Shown here: positions 46,442 to 54,958 of the stretch, piece after piece
How the letters are laid out: each line of letters opens with the position of its first letter
Position numbering within the stretch: position 1 is the stretch's first letter
Assembly: GCA_028285755.1 (NCBI GenBank)
Contig: JANQOQ010000006.1
Coordinates: 806,001-870,000 of the forward strand
Direction of reading: 5' to 3'
Length of the DNA stretch: 64,000 nt
Origin: Puniceicoccaceae bacterium
Lineage (GTDB): Bacteria; Verrucomicrobiota; Verrucomicrobiia; Opitutales; JAFGAQ01
The notes under the pieces: model-generated
Databases searched by the model: none
Told to the model about the DNA's origin: nothing
The model's input: the letters and a program-made list of their open reading frames with translations, nothing else
Made by a program: the position numbers and the translations under genes

Positions 46442-47230
46442 TTATTTTATAGTGCTATAGCCAAAGTGAGTTTCGTATTCAGCAATCAATTGCTTGTAAG
46501 CATGCTTATAAAATTCCATATCCGCACTGTGTACCAGCAGCTCAGCCCCCAGGTCCTGCATATATTTGGAATGTTCAATGTCAAAGACGAGTGTGCCAAA
46601 TTTTTTGCCTGCTTTAGCAGCAGCATTTGCCACCACACCGGCTGCTTGTAAAACGGATCTATCTTTAACCAGCCCTGCCATGCCCGATAGAGCTGAATAA
46701 TCTCCCGGTCCAAAGAAAAGACAATCGACTCCTTCGATTTCTGCTATGGCCTCAGCGTGGGGGATTGCTCTTGGGGATTCTATTTGTATTGCGATCCAGG
46801 TTTCGTTATTTGCTTTTTGAGTATAATCGCCTGCAGTATACTGACCATAATTATTATCAGCGCTGCCCCCATCAAAGCCACGTTCACCAAGAGGATGAAA
46901 TTTACTCCACTTAATAACTTCACGGGCCTCATCAGCAGACTCGCAACGAGGATATAGGATACCCGATGCACCCGCTTCAAGCATACGCCCCATGCGCATA
47001 TATTCCCAGCGAGCGGGTCGTGCTAGGATATCTATGCTACCGACTCTTGCTGCACGAGCAAGCTGAGAATACGTCTCCATACTCTTATCGCTATGCTCAA
47101 GATCAATCCAGATGAAATCTAAACCCGTTTGGCTTAAAATCTCAATGTGTATGGGGTCTACAGATTTAACAAGCGTACCTAACGCGAGTTTATCCTGATT
47201 CCACGCTTCTATAACCTTGCTTTTTCTCAT
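46442..47230 (-). CDS. HpcH/HpaI family aldolase
   Basis: The 262-residue protein has the family pattern LALGTLVKSVDP, GLDFIWIDLEHSDKSME, DILARPARWEYMRMGRMLEA, GASGILYPRC and WIAIQIESPRAI, with the metal-binding Glu in QIES and the Asp in FFGPGDYSA. Such enzymes cleave 2-keto-3-deoxy sugar acids or citramalyl-type substrates to pyruvate or a related oxo acid. It overlaps the stop of the upstream small gene by one base (TAATG at 47230), so translation is coupled. It is related to the protein at 60982-61812. The usual catalytic Arg/His context is intact, so it is probably active. Confidence 0.88.
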   Translation of the reverse strand: MRKSKVIEAWNQDKLALGTLVKSVDPIHIEILSQTGLDFIWIDLEHSDKSMETYSQLARAARVGSIDILARPARWEYMRMGRMLEAGASGILYPRCESADEAREVIKWSKFHPLGERGFDGGSADNNYGQYTAGDYTQKANNETWIAIQIESPRAIPHAEAIAEIEGVDCLFFGPGDYSALSGMAGLVKDRSVLQAAGVVANAAAKAGKKFGTLVFDIEHSKYMQDLGAELLVHSADMEFYKHAYKQLIAEYETHFGYSTIK

Positions 47231-47565
47231 TATTCTTTAAGAGCTAATTGAACTAGCAATTTGAAGCCGGGATTATCTCCTTCTATTTTACAATTAAGGC
47301 GCAACCAATTGCCAAAACAGGACACTTTAATAAAGTTTAGACCTTTCTCATAAATTGGACCGACTACACTGCCTTCATATGCCCAATTAAATCCATCGTG
47401 AGATATCTCGACTTCCGCCAATAATTGGGAATTACTTCCGGAAACATCCTCCACCATTATGAAAAAAATGGCTTCACTAGCCCACCCTGCCTCAAAAGGA
47501 TGTGTCTGGAAGCTTTCTTTGAACTGCTTTTTAAGTTCAAGGGGTGCTGCGTTAAATTGGCGCAT
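47230..47565 (-). CDS. Uncharacterised 111-aa protein, predicted beta-sandwich
   Basis: I cannot assign a family with confidence; the sequence reminds me of DUF6385-type proteins, but this is memory only. Visible features: no signal peptide, alternating hydrophobic strands (LAEVEISHDGFNWAYEGSVV, LNFIKVSCFGNWLRLNCKI, FKLLVQLAL), no Cys motif and no obvious catalytic residues. It is translationally coupled to the HpcH aldolase (stop/start TAATG) and follows the 316-aa unknown gene by 22 bp. A structural or ligand-binding role in the same pathway is possible; no function is claimed. Confidence 0.65.
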   Translation of the reverse strand: MRQFNAAPLELKKQFKESFQTHPFEAGWASEAIFFIMVEDVSGSNSQLLAEVEISHDGFNWAYEGSVVGPIYEKGLNFIKVSCFGNWLRLNCKIEGDNPGFKLLVQLALKE

Positions 47566-47587
47566 AGTTATATAATCCTGATGTTAG

Positions 47588-48538
47588 TTAATCTTGAGAA
47601 ATCAGTACTGAATCCACATAGAGGAATACGGTGCGATTTGCATCGTTTTCGACCCAAATAAGAGGGTTCAACAATCCATCTATACGCTTATAAGGATCAA
47701 TGAGTGTTATGGGAATTCCCTCCATGTCAAATACCCGGTCTTGTGCCTGAAACTCCACATACTCGCGCTTTTGCGTATCAATTAAGAAGCGAAAGTAAAT
47801 CCAGTTTATTTTGCAGTCGGTTTCATTGTAGCAGAGTTGCTGGGATCCATTCGGTAAATCTTTAAATCCATCGTGACTACCATCCGCATAGCGTTGACCG
47901 TACCACTGAGGGTCAACCCCGCGTTTACACCAATCACCATCTGTTCCGAAAGCCCATTGATTATCAGTGACTTCTGAAGCACTAATATACTGCCATTTTT
48001 TGGTAATATCTCCATTTATCGAATTTAAGTAACGTATACCGCTAAAGTAGCGATTTCCACGCTCCTGGATATCAAATCCTGCTCCAAACGCTCTTATTGC
48101 ATTTTCAGACAAGCCGGCTAGATCTTCGTCTCCTCGAACACGGTCCTGCTCTGCCGTGTAGGAAAACCACATCTCAAATTGAAGACGTTTGCGATTCGGA
48201 TTATGAAATGTCATCCGCTTAATTGCATGCCCCATACTTCCGGGAACTGGAATATCTTCATATCGACCAGCAATGGGTCTTGTAGATATTTTTAAACTAT
48301 AATTACCTGACAAGGCCCCATGGGTTCCCGGATAACGATATGTTGCCGAACTTAACATAACTGGAGGCCATTGATCCTTGGTCACAACGCTTTTGCGGGT
48401 ATCAAAATCAGGAGCCTGAGTAAAGTTGGGCATGAGTGCCATCCAACCGTTTTGCCCATTTGAAAAACAATCATATACAAGAGTGTTTTTTAACGGCTGA
48501 AAGCGACTAAAAATGTGAGGTGAAAAACTGTTTTGCAT
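47588..48538 (-). CDS. Uncharacterised 316-aa protein, concanavalin-like fold suspected
   Basis: First gene of the minus-strand operon running to 43089. No signal peptide is visible. Segments such as YSLKISTRPIAG, LQFEMWFSYTAEQD, FGAGFDIQERGNRYFSGIRY and WIYFRFLIDTQKREYVEFQA have the strand pattern of a lectin/glucanase-type beta-sandwich. It resembles DUF6772-type proteins in my memory, which needs a search to confirm. It may bind or modify the imported sugar; I find no known catalytic motif. Divergent from the GntR-LacI hybrid regulator, with a candidate operator between them at 48613-48633. Confidence 0.65.
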   Translation of the reverse strand: MQNSFSPHIFSRFQPLKNTLVYDCFSNGQNGWMALMPNFTQAPDFDTRKSVVTKDQWPPVMLSSATYRYPGTHGALSGNYSLKISTRPIAGRYEDIPVPGSMGHAIKRMTFHNPNRKRLQFEMWFSYTAEQDRVRGDEDLAGLSENAIRAFGAGFDIQERGNRYFSGIRYLNSINGDITKKWQYISASEVTDNQWAFGTDGDWCKRGVDPQWYGQRYADGSHDGFKDLPNGSQQLCYNETDCKINWIYFRFLIDTQKREYVEFQAQDRVFDMEGIPITLIDPYKRIDGLLNPLIWVENDANRTVFLYVDSVLISQD

Positions 48539-48612
48539 ATTGAAACCCGAACCATTCGGTGAAATTTAGGTTTATACAAAATCATGTAATTCAAAAACGG
48601 AAATCGGCTAAC

Positions 48613-48633
48613 CTGGTATATTTAATTGACCAG
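48613..48633. promoter_or_regulatory. Candidate operator for the GntR-LacI hybrid regulator
   Basis: CTGGT and ACCAG at 48613-48617 and 48629-48633 form an inverted repeat around an AT-rich 11-bp spacer. It lies in the 150-bp gap between the divergent operon (start 48538) and the regulator (start 48689). A similar GGTA-AT-rich-TTACCA element lies at 54194-54211 upstream of the TonB receptor gene. Confidence 0.45.
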
Positions 48634-48688
48634 TTTTTGTAATATGAAAAAAAATCTACTGTGTATATTCTGACAGTTAGTTGAATTT

Positions 48689-49753
48689 ATGAAAATACCC
48701 CAAAAAAGATACCTTGGTATTGAAACCTATGAAGTATTGTTAGAACACATTCTTAGAGGTCGATGGAAGGAGAAATTACCTGGGGAAAGAAAGCTTTGCG
48801 AGGAATTTAAAGTAAGCAGGCCGACACTGAGGATTGCTCTCAATCGTCTTGAAAAAGAGGGAGTTCTGAAAAAAGAGCTTGGGAAAGTCCGTAAGATCAT
48901 AGTTGATGCCGACCAGGGCGTATCCGAAAGTAAAGTTCGGGTTATTGGTTATCTATGCCCCATACCCACGAGTGACATGCTGGGTTATACCAGCCGCAAA
49001 ATTGCCGCAATAGAGCACTACATCCATCAACAGCAACTCACTTTTAAATTATTTGTGCGTCCTGGCTGTTTTACAAATTCACCTGCAAAAGCATTGGATA
49101 CATTAACCAAAGAGAACCAAGTGGATTGCTGGATACTACAACAGAGTAATTTGGCGATGCAATTATGGTTCAAAAGAAATAATATTACGGCACTGGTTAC
49201 AGGCACGAGTTATCGTGAAGCGGATATCTCATATGTAGATATAGATAATTTTGCGGTTTGTTGGCATGCCGTAAATGTCTTATTTGCCAAAAAACGTCTT
49301 CGTGTGTGCTTCCTAATGTCCAGAGAACAACTGCCGGGAGATGAGGTGTCGGAAAAGGGCTTTAAACAAGCGATTAGGACCAACAGTAAAGCTTTGGGAC
49401 GAGTCTATCATTTATCCGACAATCCGCAGAATATTAGTCATCAGATCGATGAAATTGTTAACTCAAGTTTTAGATGTGATAGTATTATAGTAGACAAGAC
49501 TAACCAAACTTTCAGCGTAGTGTCTCATTTGTTGGGAAGGGGAATAAAAATACCTGAGGATATAGCTATAATTTGCAGAACAGAGTCCAAAGATTTCGCT
49601 TTTATGAGACCTACAATTGCCCACTATTCGAGGAACACAAGTGAGTTCGCAAAGAAAACTGCAGTAAAAGCTATTCACCTAGCAAATGGCGAAATCATAC
49701 CTGATAAAAGTACGCTAATTATTCCTGACTATGTAACAGGCGAAAGTGTCTAA
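48689..49753 (+). CDS. GntR-type winged helix fused to a LacI-type sensor domain
   Basis: The 354-residue protein has a GntR-type HTH (WKEKLPGERKLCEEFKVSRP, TLRIALNRLEKEGVLKKELG) in the first about 70 residues, followed by a periplasmic-binding-protein-like domain (VIGYLCPIPTSDM, ITALVTGTSYREADISYVDI, AVNVLFAKKRLRVCF, LGRGIKIPEDIAIIC). This AraR-like architecture is a known sugar-responsive repressor type. It is divergent from the operon 43089-48538 and followed by the second GH63-like gene, so it probably controls both. The operator candidate is at 48613-48633. The start at 48689 gives the full helix-turn-helix and no Shine-Dalgarno is seen. Confidence 0.88.
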   Translation: MKIPQKRYLGIETYEVLLEHILRGRWKEKLPGERKLCEEFKVSRPTLRIALNRLEKEGVLKKELGKVRKIIVDADQGVSESKVRVIGYLCPIPTSDMLGYTSRKIAAIEHYIHQQQLTFKLFVRPGCFTNSPAKALDTLTKENQVDCWILQQSNLAMQLWFKRNNITALVTGTSYREADISYVDIDNFAVCWHAVNVLFAKKRLRVCFLMSREQLPGDEVSEKGFKQAIRTNSKALGRVYHLSDNPQNISHQIDEIVNSSFRCDSIIVDKTNQTFSVVSHLLGRGIKIPEDIAIICRTESKDFAFMRPTIAHYSRNTSEFAKKTAVKAIHLANGEIIPDKSTLIIPDYVTGESV

Positions 49754-49811
49754 GATTCGTATACGTGATTGGAGGTTTTTGTTCAAAAAGAGAATTCGCA
49801 TCGGATTTACT

Positions 49812-51707
49812 TTAGCTTTCATTGTGCGTTTTTTCTAGTAACACAACGAGCCCCAATAAAGCACCCCAGCTGTATAGGGGGTCACTATGTTTATCTAATC
49901 CACCTAAACCTGTTTCGGAATTATAGTTTTCGCACACAAAGTGATTCAAATTCCAGTTCTTCAATAGTAACGCCTTAGCTTTTCCAACAAATACTTTTCG
50001 TTGGTCATGTAGCTCCGGATATTCCAGTAATCCAAGATAGACCAGATAAACGAGCGGAGGCCAAATGGGTCCTAATAAATACAGTTGTTTTCCGAATTCT
50101 GGATGTGAGCGGGGTAATGATGGCAGCATAAACTGACCCCCAAAAACTTCAGGATTCATTAAATACTCATCTACAATAAATTTTGCTTCTCTATCATTCA
50201 ATAAATGTGGTATCAAAGGATAAAAAATCGTTGGAATCAAAGTTTCTGCAAATCGATTCTTAGAGACGTCATAATCTTTGTAGATTCCCTTTTCTTTCCA
50301 CCACAGTTTTTTGAATTGTTTTTTATATTTGTTGATCCGCTCTTCTAACTCTTGGCAGACACTATTATTGCTACAGACTTCCGCTATCTCCAGCAATGCT
50401 AAACAATCCTTAATATACAGGGAATTTAGGCCTAAATCTATTAATTGGGATAAATGTGTTTCCTGATCAAAGGAAATTTTGTCGTACAGAGGAGAATTAT
50501 CCAATCCTGCTTCCAACTTAGCACCTAGTGCAGTATTAGGCTGGCTCAGTTCGGCTGGATCTCCAAGAAGCGGTTCAAAAGGGTTAGACCCATTAGCTAG
50601 TAATCCAAATTCATGGCGCCTGTTTTCGTCCCACCATCTATTCCACTTTAATAACGGGTCAAATGCTTCTTTGAGAAACCACTTACTCTTGGTTTTCTTA
50701 TAAATTTCCAAAACAGACAATGCTCCAACAGGTGGCTGTGATCTATCCCAAGAACGACGCCCACTTCCCTGCACACAATTTGGCACAAACGTGTCATTAA
50801 TCATCTCACGGAAAACTTCTAAAGTGCAAATATGCGCTAAATCCGGATGATCTTCCGCAAGTAATATCCCTGTAAGAAAGGTATCCCATGCAAATAGAAC
50901 GTATCCGAAACGGCGCACATTCCATTCACGTGACACTGGGCATACTACACGTTTAAATTTTGGTTCATAAATGACATTCCAGGCAGTTGCCGTAGTCATC
51001 GCCTTTTTCACTTCAGTTAGTTCTCCATATTTAGAAAAACTTGATTCCAGATTTCCCCTTACTTTAGCAACATGATCTTTGATCTCTATCAAGTCTCGAT
51101 CTTTGCCTGTACTGATCCCAATTTCTTGAACCAAGGGAACGGTTAAATAAGGATAATCAGCTAATAAATTTGGATCTGATTCTTGGGCAGCTTCGCAGAA
51201 TACATTGATTTCACGACCTTTAGTTGGCTTCGCTTGAATTCTTTTTTCGAATAATGCAACTTGCCCGGGTGTATTCCAGAGCATTTTACCCTCTAGGGTA
51301 AGCGCTGGTGCTTTTCTTTCATTTGTGAGTTTCGGTGTTACTAATATAACTAAATCGTCGCCAAGATGAGCACTTTCAATTCTAAATGTTGAACCTCTAA
51401 TACTGAGTTCAAGCGATGTATAGTGTCCGTCGTGTGTTCGAATACCCGGTTTTATGACTATTTTGTTTCTATCGTTTTTACTTATATCATCTGTAAAAGT
51501 GGTGCCCTGGACATGATCAACCAAAATCGTTCCGAAAAAAGAATCACTCTGCCTCGTAAGATTTGCATACTGGTGAAAGCCTAACTTTATACAAAATGCT
51601 TCCGGCAAAATTACATGCCTGAGAACGCTACGAGTATCCCACGTATTCCAGCCTTTTGCTATTTTATTTATTTTAGAGTTAAGAGTTTTATTTGTGACAA
51701 AATCCAT
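49812..51707 (-). CDS. GH63/MGH1-like glycoside hydrolase, paralogue B with altered motif
   Basis: The 631-residue protein matches paralogue A along its length: AKGWNTWDTRSVLRHVILPE, NVIYEPKFKRVVCPVSREWN, GYVLFAWDTFLTG, QGSGRRSWDRSQPPVGALS, NGSNPFEPLLGDPAE, and CENYNSETG with the candidate general base Glu593. The YWRG motif of paralogue A is YLLG here (543-546), so the Trp-Arg pair that usually lines the sugar site is lost. It may have changed specificity or activity. No signal peptide, so cytosolic. It lies 84 bp downstream of the TonB receptor stop side and 58 bp from the regulator, convergent with it. Confidence 0.85.
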   Translation of the reverse strand: MDFVTNKTLNSKINKIAKGWNTWDTRSVLRHVILPEAFCIKLGFHQYANLTRQSDSFFGTILVDHVQGTTFTDDISKNDRNKIVIKPGIRTHDGHYTSLELSIRGSTFRIESAHLGDDLVILVTPKLTNERKAPALTLEGKMLWNTPGQVALFEKRIQAKPTKGREINVFCEAAQESDPNLLADYPYLTVPLVQEIGISTGKDRDLIEIKDHVAKVRGNLESSFSKYGELTEVKKAMTTATAWNVIYEPKFKRVVCPVSREWNVRRFGYVLFAWDTFLTGILLAEDHPDLAHICTLEVFREMINDTFVPNCVQGSGRRSWDRSQPPVGALSVLEIYKKTKSKWFLKEAFDPLLKWNRWWDENRRHEFGLLANGSNPFEPLLGDPAELSQPNTALGAKLEAGLDNSPLYDKISFDQETHLSQLIDLGLNSLYIKDCLALLEIAEVCSNNSVCQELEERINKYKKQFKKLWWKEKGIYKDYDVSKNRFAETLIPTIFYPLIPHLLNDREAKFIVDEYLMNPEVFGGQFMLPSLPRSHPEFGKQLYLLGPIWPPLVYLVYLGLLEYPELHDQRKVFVGKAKALLLKNWNLNHFVCENYNSETGLGGLDKHSDPLYSWGALLGLVVLLEKTHNES

Positions 51708-51735
51708 CGTTTAATAATTCCTGATTTTAATGCAA

Positions 51736-51760
51736 ATAAGGCGGTGAAACACCGCCTTAT
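51736..51760 (-). terminator. Hairpin terminator after the TonB receptor gene
   Basis: ATAAGGCGGTG/CACCGCCTTAT makes an 11-bp perfect stem with a 3-nt loop, 31 bp past the receptor stop at 51791 on the minus strand, followed by TTGCATT. It separates the receptor from the downstream glycosidase gene. Confidence 0.85.
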
Positions 51761-51790
51761 CTTACAATTAATAATGACTAATACGGAAAA

Positions 51791-54103
51791 TCAAAACCCA
51801 TAAGAGACTGTAACCCTGAAGTTGGGATCTTCCGCCCGAATAATTGCAAAATCGCTAATTGCCGATACCATACCATCATAACTGAGCGCATTATAAACAT
51901 TTACCTGAGCACTCCAATTGTCTCTTCGGTATCCAAAGACGAGATCCATTATATTGGCCCCTTTTCCGAATAGATTATTTCCATTATCAATAGAATAATC
52001 TCCCATCTGGCGGTAACCCAATCCTGCAAAAGCACCTTCTAAGGCACCTTCGGTAAATGTATATCTGCCAAAAAACGACCAATTGAAATTGATGGGTACA
52101 CCTCTGAAGAAGTTATCGGCTGCATTCTTTGAATCCACATCACTGGCTGCGAAAACCAGGGAAATGTTATCGTTTACCAAGTATGCCAAGTCGATTTCGT
52201 AGCCGTCTGTCTTTTGAACACCTTCCTGAGCAAGGTCAAAGCCACTACCGTCAGGTCTCACAACCTGAATTTGCACATTAGTAAGCTCCATTTCGAATAT
52301 GGAAGCGGTAATAATTAGCCGATTGTCAAAGAGTGCAGTCTTGATACCAAATTCATCAATGGTGCCCTCTTGGTTCTCGAATGCCAGTCCCGTACGAACA
52401 TCTACGCCCGTGACAAACTCGAATGTAGTCGCATGTTGGGCAAATAGGCTAAGCTCTTCGATCGGTTTATATACTACGCCATATTTCCATGTGAAATCAT
52501 TTCCATCGCTAGATTGGGTAGGGTCCTCAATTCTAACAGGGTTGTTTTTTTCTAAAGATTCTGCGACGTCATAGGTTCCATTGATACCTCTTCCATAATC
52601 GTAACGACTTCCAAAGGCGAAAATTAATTTCTCATCCATGAAGCTTATATTATCCAATATACCGACTGATGCGGTTTCACTTCTTCTCCAGCCTTGCCAA
52701 GGGATAAAGGTATTAGCGACCCCTGCGGTGAGTTCTTCATTCGTAAGATTTTCGACTACACCGTCTACCAGAGAAAAGGTTCCTGGAGGGATCTTCCTGA
52801 AAAATGAATTGCCTCTTTCACCTAAGCCAACCCTAGCATTGATCACCATGTCATGTTTTGCAATCCAAGTATCAAATTCTCCGGCTAAATCTATATTTAG
52901 CGAAAAATCGAATCGCTTGCTTCGGAAATCGCGAGATTGATACTGTATCCTCCAATCCGCAACATTAGGATCTGAAGCACGTACAGTTCTCGTATCGCCA
53001 AGCGCATTGCCCGCTGCATCAAATGCGGTCGGTCGTCCTGCTTGAATAATAGAGGGGGATTTATCACCCTTGGCAAGAGAGTGACGACCTACCAATCGCA
53101 AAGTCCAATCTGAATCAAACATTACAAATGGTTTCTCGAAACCTAATTCGTAATTATATATGTTACCTTCTGATATATCGTCGCCTGGCGTTTTGTTGAG
53201 ACTCTTATCATGAATAAAATCGCTGTCGTCCGGATCGACTAAGGGTCTTTCTCCTTCCCGTAAACCAATCTGCCAGCCAGTTAAGAACTGGTTGTTATAT
53301 TCACGATCCAGTTCAAAAAACGTGTAATGATAACGCCCCCAAAGCCGTCCGCCGTTTTTAAAGTTCGTTTGGCCCATTAATGTGATCGCATTAATGTTGG
53401 CGGGTGCTTCTCCATCTTCTGAGTCATCCCAATGACGATTTCCCTGCCGTGAAGATACAACAGCTCTGATAGCAGAATTCTCACCCAATTTTTTGTTTGT
53501 GTCGATGACGCCTCTTATGTATTCTTCAAAACCTGCAGCTGCTTGTAGTTCTATATTTGTAAAATTGTCAGAAATAGCCCACTTGCTGATTTTATTGATA
53601 ACACCTCCCAGATTATGGCTACCATAAAGCACCCCAGCCGGACCTTTTATAACCTCTATCCGATCGTAGTGAGCAGTATCATCTGCAAGTTGGTCGCGAG
53701 TACCTGCATCATCCGGTAAGCCATCCCTGAACCCCCCAAATCTCTGGGTATAACCACGTATAGTTACAGCAGCCTGGCCTGGATTCGGATCTCCTACTGA
53801 CGTCTGTATGCCTGATAAATATTGTAGAGCTTCTTGGGCTGATGAAGCGCCAACATCAGACATAAATTCATTGGTTATGGCTACAATATTTGAAGATATA
53901 TCAATGTTTTTGAGAGCAGTCCTCGTGGCGCCGAGTGATTCAGTCGCGCCGTATCCACGATCATTTTGGGTTTGTACTATAAACGGCGACATGATAAGAA
54001 TGTCTTCATCATCAGCCGAATCCTGCGCATTGATAAGAACAGGGAGTGATAAGCCAATGGTTTTTAGTATAACATAGAGTTTTGGGTATAACTTCATTTT
54101 CAT
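51791..54103 (-). CDS. TonB-dependent receptor (770 aa), FhuA/siderophore-receptor-type length
   Basis: Signal peptide MKMKLYPKLYVILKTIGLSL to about residue 26, then DILIMSPFIVQT, the same post-leader segment seen in the other two receptors. The plug has VAITNEFMSDVGASSAQEAL, VTIRGYTQRFGG and YDRIEVIKGPAGVLYGS; the barrel ends FRVTVSYGF with the terminal Phe. It is shorter than the other receptors and lacks STN. Its length and RDGLPDD-type plug resemble siderophore receptors, but the sugar-catabolic neighbourhood makes oligosaccharide or glycoside uptake at least as likely. An AT-rich inverted element at 54194-54211 upstream may be a regulator site. Confidence 0.9.
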   Translation of the reverse strand: MKMKLYPKLYVILKTIGLSLPVLINAQDSADDEDILIMSPFIVQTQNDRGYGATESLGATRTALKNIDISSNIVAITNEFMSDVGASSAQEALQYLSGIQTSVGDPNPGQAAVTIRGYTQRFGGFRDGLPDDAGTRDQLADDTAHYDRIEVIKGPAGVLYGSHNLGGVINKISKWAISDNFTNIELQAAAGFEEYIRGVIDTNKKLGENSAIRAVVSSRQGNRHWDDSEDGEAPANINAITLMGQTNFKNGGRLWGRYHYTFFELDREYNNQFLTGWQIGLREGERPLVDPDDSDFIHDKSLNKTPGDDISEGNIYNYELGFEKPFVMFDSDWTLRLVGRHSLAKGDKSPSIIQAGRPTAFDAAGNALGDTRTVRASDPNVADWRIQYQSRDFRSKRFDFSLNIDLAGEFDTWIAKHDMVINARVGLGERGNSFFRKIPPGTFSLVDGVVENLTNEELTAGVANTFIPWQGWRRSETASVGILDNISFMDEKLIFAFGSRYDYGRGINGTYDVAESLEKNNPVRIEDPTQSSDGNDFTWKYGVVYKPIEELSLFAQHATTFEFVTGVDVRTGLAFENQEGTIDEFGIKTALFDNRLIITASIFEMELTNVQIQVVRPDGSGFDLAQEGVQKTDGYEIDLAYLVNDNISLVFAASDVDSKNAADNFFRGVPINFNWSFFGRYTFTEGALEGAFAGLGYRQMGDYSIDNGNNLFGKGANIMDLVFGYRRDNWSAQVNVYNALSYDGMVSAISDFAIIRAEDPNFRVTVSYGF

Positions 54104-54340
54104 AAGGCAGTGTAGTTGTTGATTATTAGGTAGAAAGTAATACTACAAAGCTCATAAGTGCTAATTATAGGATCATCTTAAAGAATCATAAACCGGTAAA
54201 ATTTAATTACCATTATTGAGATAAGCAGATAGTCCCATTTTAGTTTGAGCGTTAATTTTAGATCATCACCAGATTTGACACCTTTAACTTTTTGGCCTGC
54301 AGCAGCAAAATCACCCTGATCAAACAAGTCACTATTGTGC
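54104..54340. other. Promoter region of the TonB receptor; no gene seen
   Basis: No coding frame is visible. GGTAAAATTTAATTACCA at 54194-54211 has GGT/ACC ends in an AT-rich centre and resembles 48615-48632. It could bind the same regulator; the spacing to the receptor start is about 90 bp. Confidence 0.4.
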
Positions 54341-54580
54341 TTACCTAATTTCTTCCAGAGCTTTTTGAAAGTGCTCTAAAGCAAGGCTTTGCCGTTTTTC
54401 TTGTTTTGCAAAATAGGTTGCTCTTTTAACGAGGTGTTCGATGACTGCTATATGTTCGTCGTAATAGAATCCAATGCCTGTAAGGAGTTTGATAACGCGT
54501 TCGTCATCGCCTTTGTAGGGGTGTTTCACGATGACTTTCTCATCCAGTTTGGCAGGAAGTATGTCCAACTTTCTGGTCAC
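54341..54580 (-). CDS. Small unknown protein, 79 aa, possible AAA-ATPase-lid-like remnant
   Basis: A GTG start at 54580 follows AAAGG seven bases upstream, a better ribosome site than most genes here. The sequence contains DERVIKLLTGIGFYYDEHIA and ALEHFQKALEEIR, a helical pattern that resembles the C-terminal small (lid) part of AAA proteins. There is no P-loop, so it could be a stand-alone helical protein or the tail of a lost gene. It lies 280 bp upstream of the receptor start region, beside the second copy of the long repeat. I cannot assign a role. Confidence 0.4.
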   Translation of the reverse strand: MTRKLDILPAKLDEKVIVKHPYKGDDERVIKLLTGIGFYYDEHIAVIEHLVKRATYFAKQEKRQSLALEHFQKALEEIR

Positions 54581-54638
54581 TGTTTACCTTTATAATCCGC
54601 TGATTTCAGGGTATCTCACCGCATTCGCGACAACTCGC

Positions 54639-54668
54639 CGACGAAGGTGTAACGGTGCGCCTTCGTCG
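54639..54668. other. Hairpin at the edge of long repeat copy 2
   Basis: CGACGAAGG (54639-54647) pairs perfectly with CCTTCGTCG (54660-54668) around a 12-nt loop. The right arm is the first block of the long repeat; the left arm has no counterpart in copy 1. Confidence 0.55.
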
Positions 54669-54958
54669 ACCAAATGTCGCAGAAACAAGGCTAAAGTGTC
54701 CAAGAATTGCAGTTTTCAGGGGTTTGAAATGGATAGTCGACATAACAGGCTGGGTGCTTTTTTAACCCACCTTAATGCCGCTGGAATGAGCAACTCCTTA
54801 TTTCAGTGGGTCTGCTTGGCGAAGTAGACATTCCATTGAAGGATGGAGCCTTTGGACAATAAAATGGGAGTCTCCTCGGATATCGTTACCCCATAAGAAG
54901 CTATTCCTTGTGCTTATTTTAAATTCTTGGCATCTTTCATGCCCTGGTTGCCGCTATT
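54661..54958. repeat. Long dispersed repeat, copy 2 (non-coding)
   Basis: About 298 bp aligned with 36795-37160 in the same orientation. Conserved blocks run from CTTCGTCGACCAAATGTCGC to CTTGGCAT. Copy 2 lacks about 70 bases in the middle. Partial translations agree in the two copies (KCR-NKA-VSK-CSFQ and AFLTHLNAAGMSNSLFQ against AFLTHFHATDISRSLFQ), so decay of an old gene remains possible. Confidence 0.65.
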
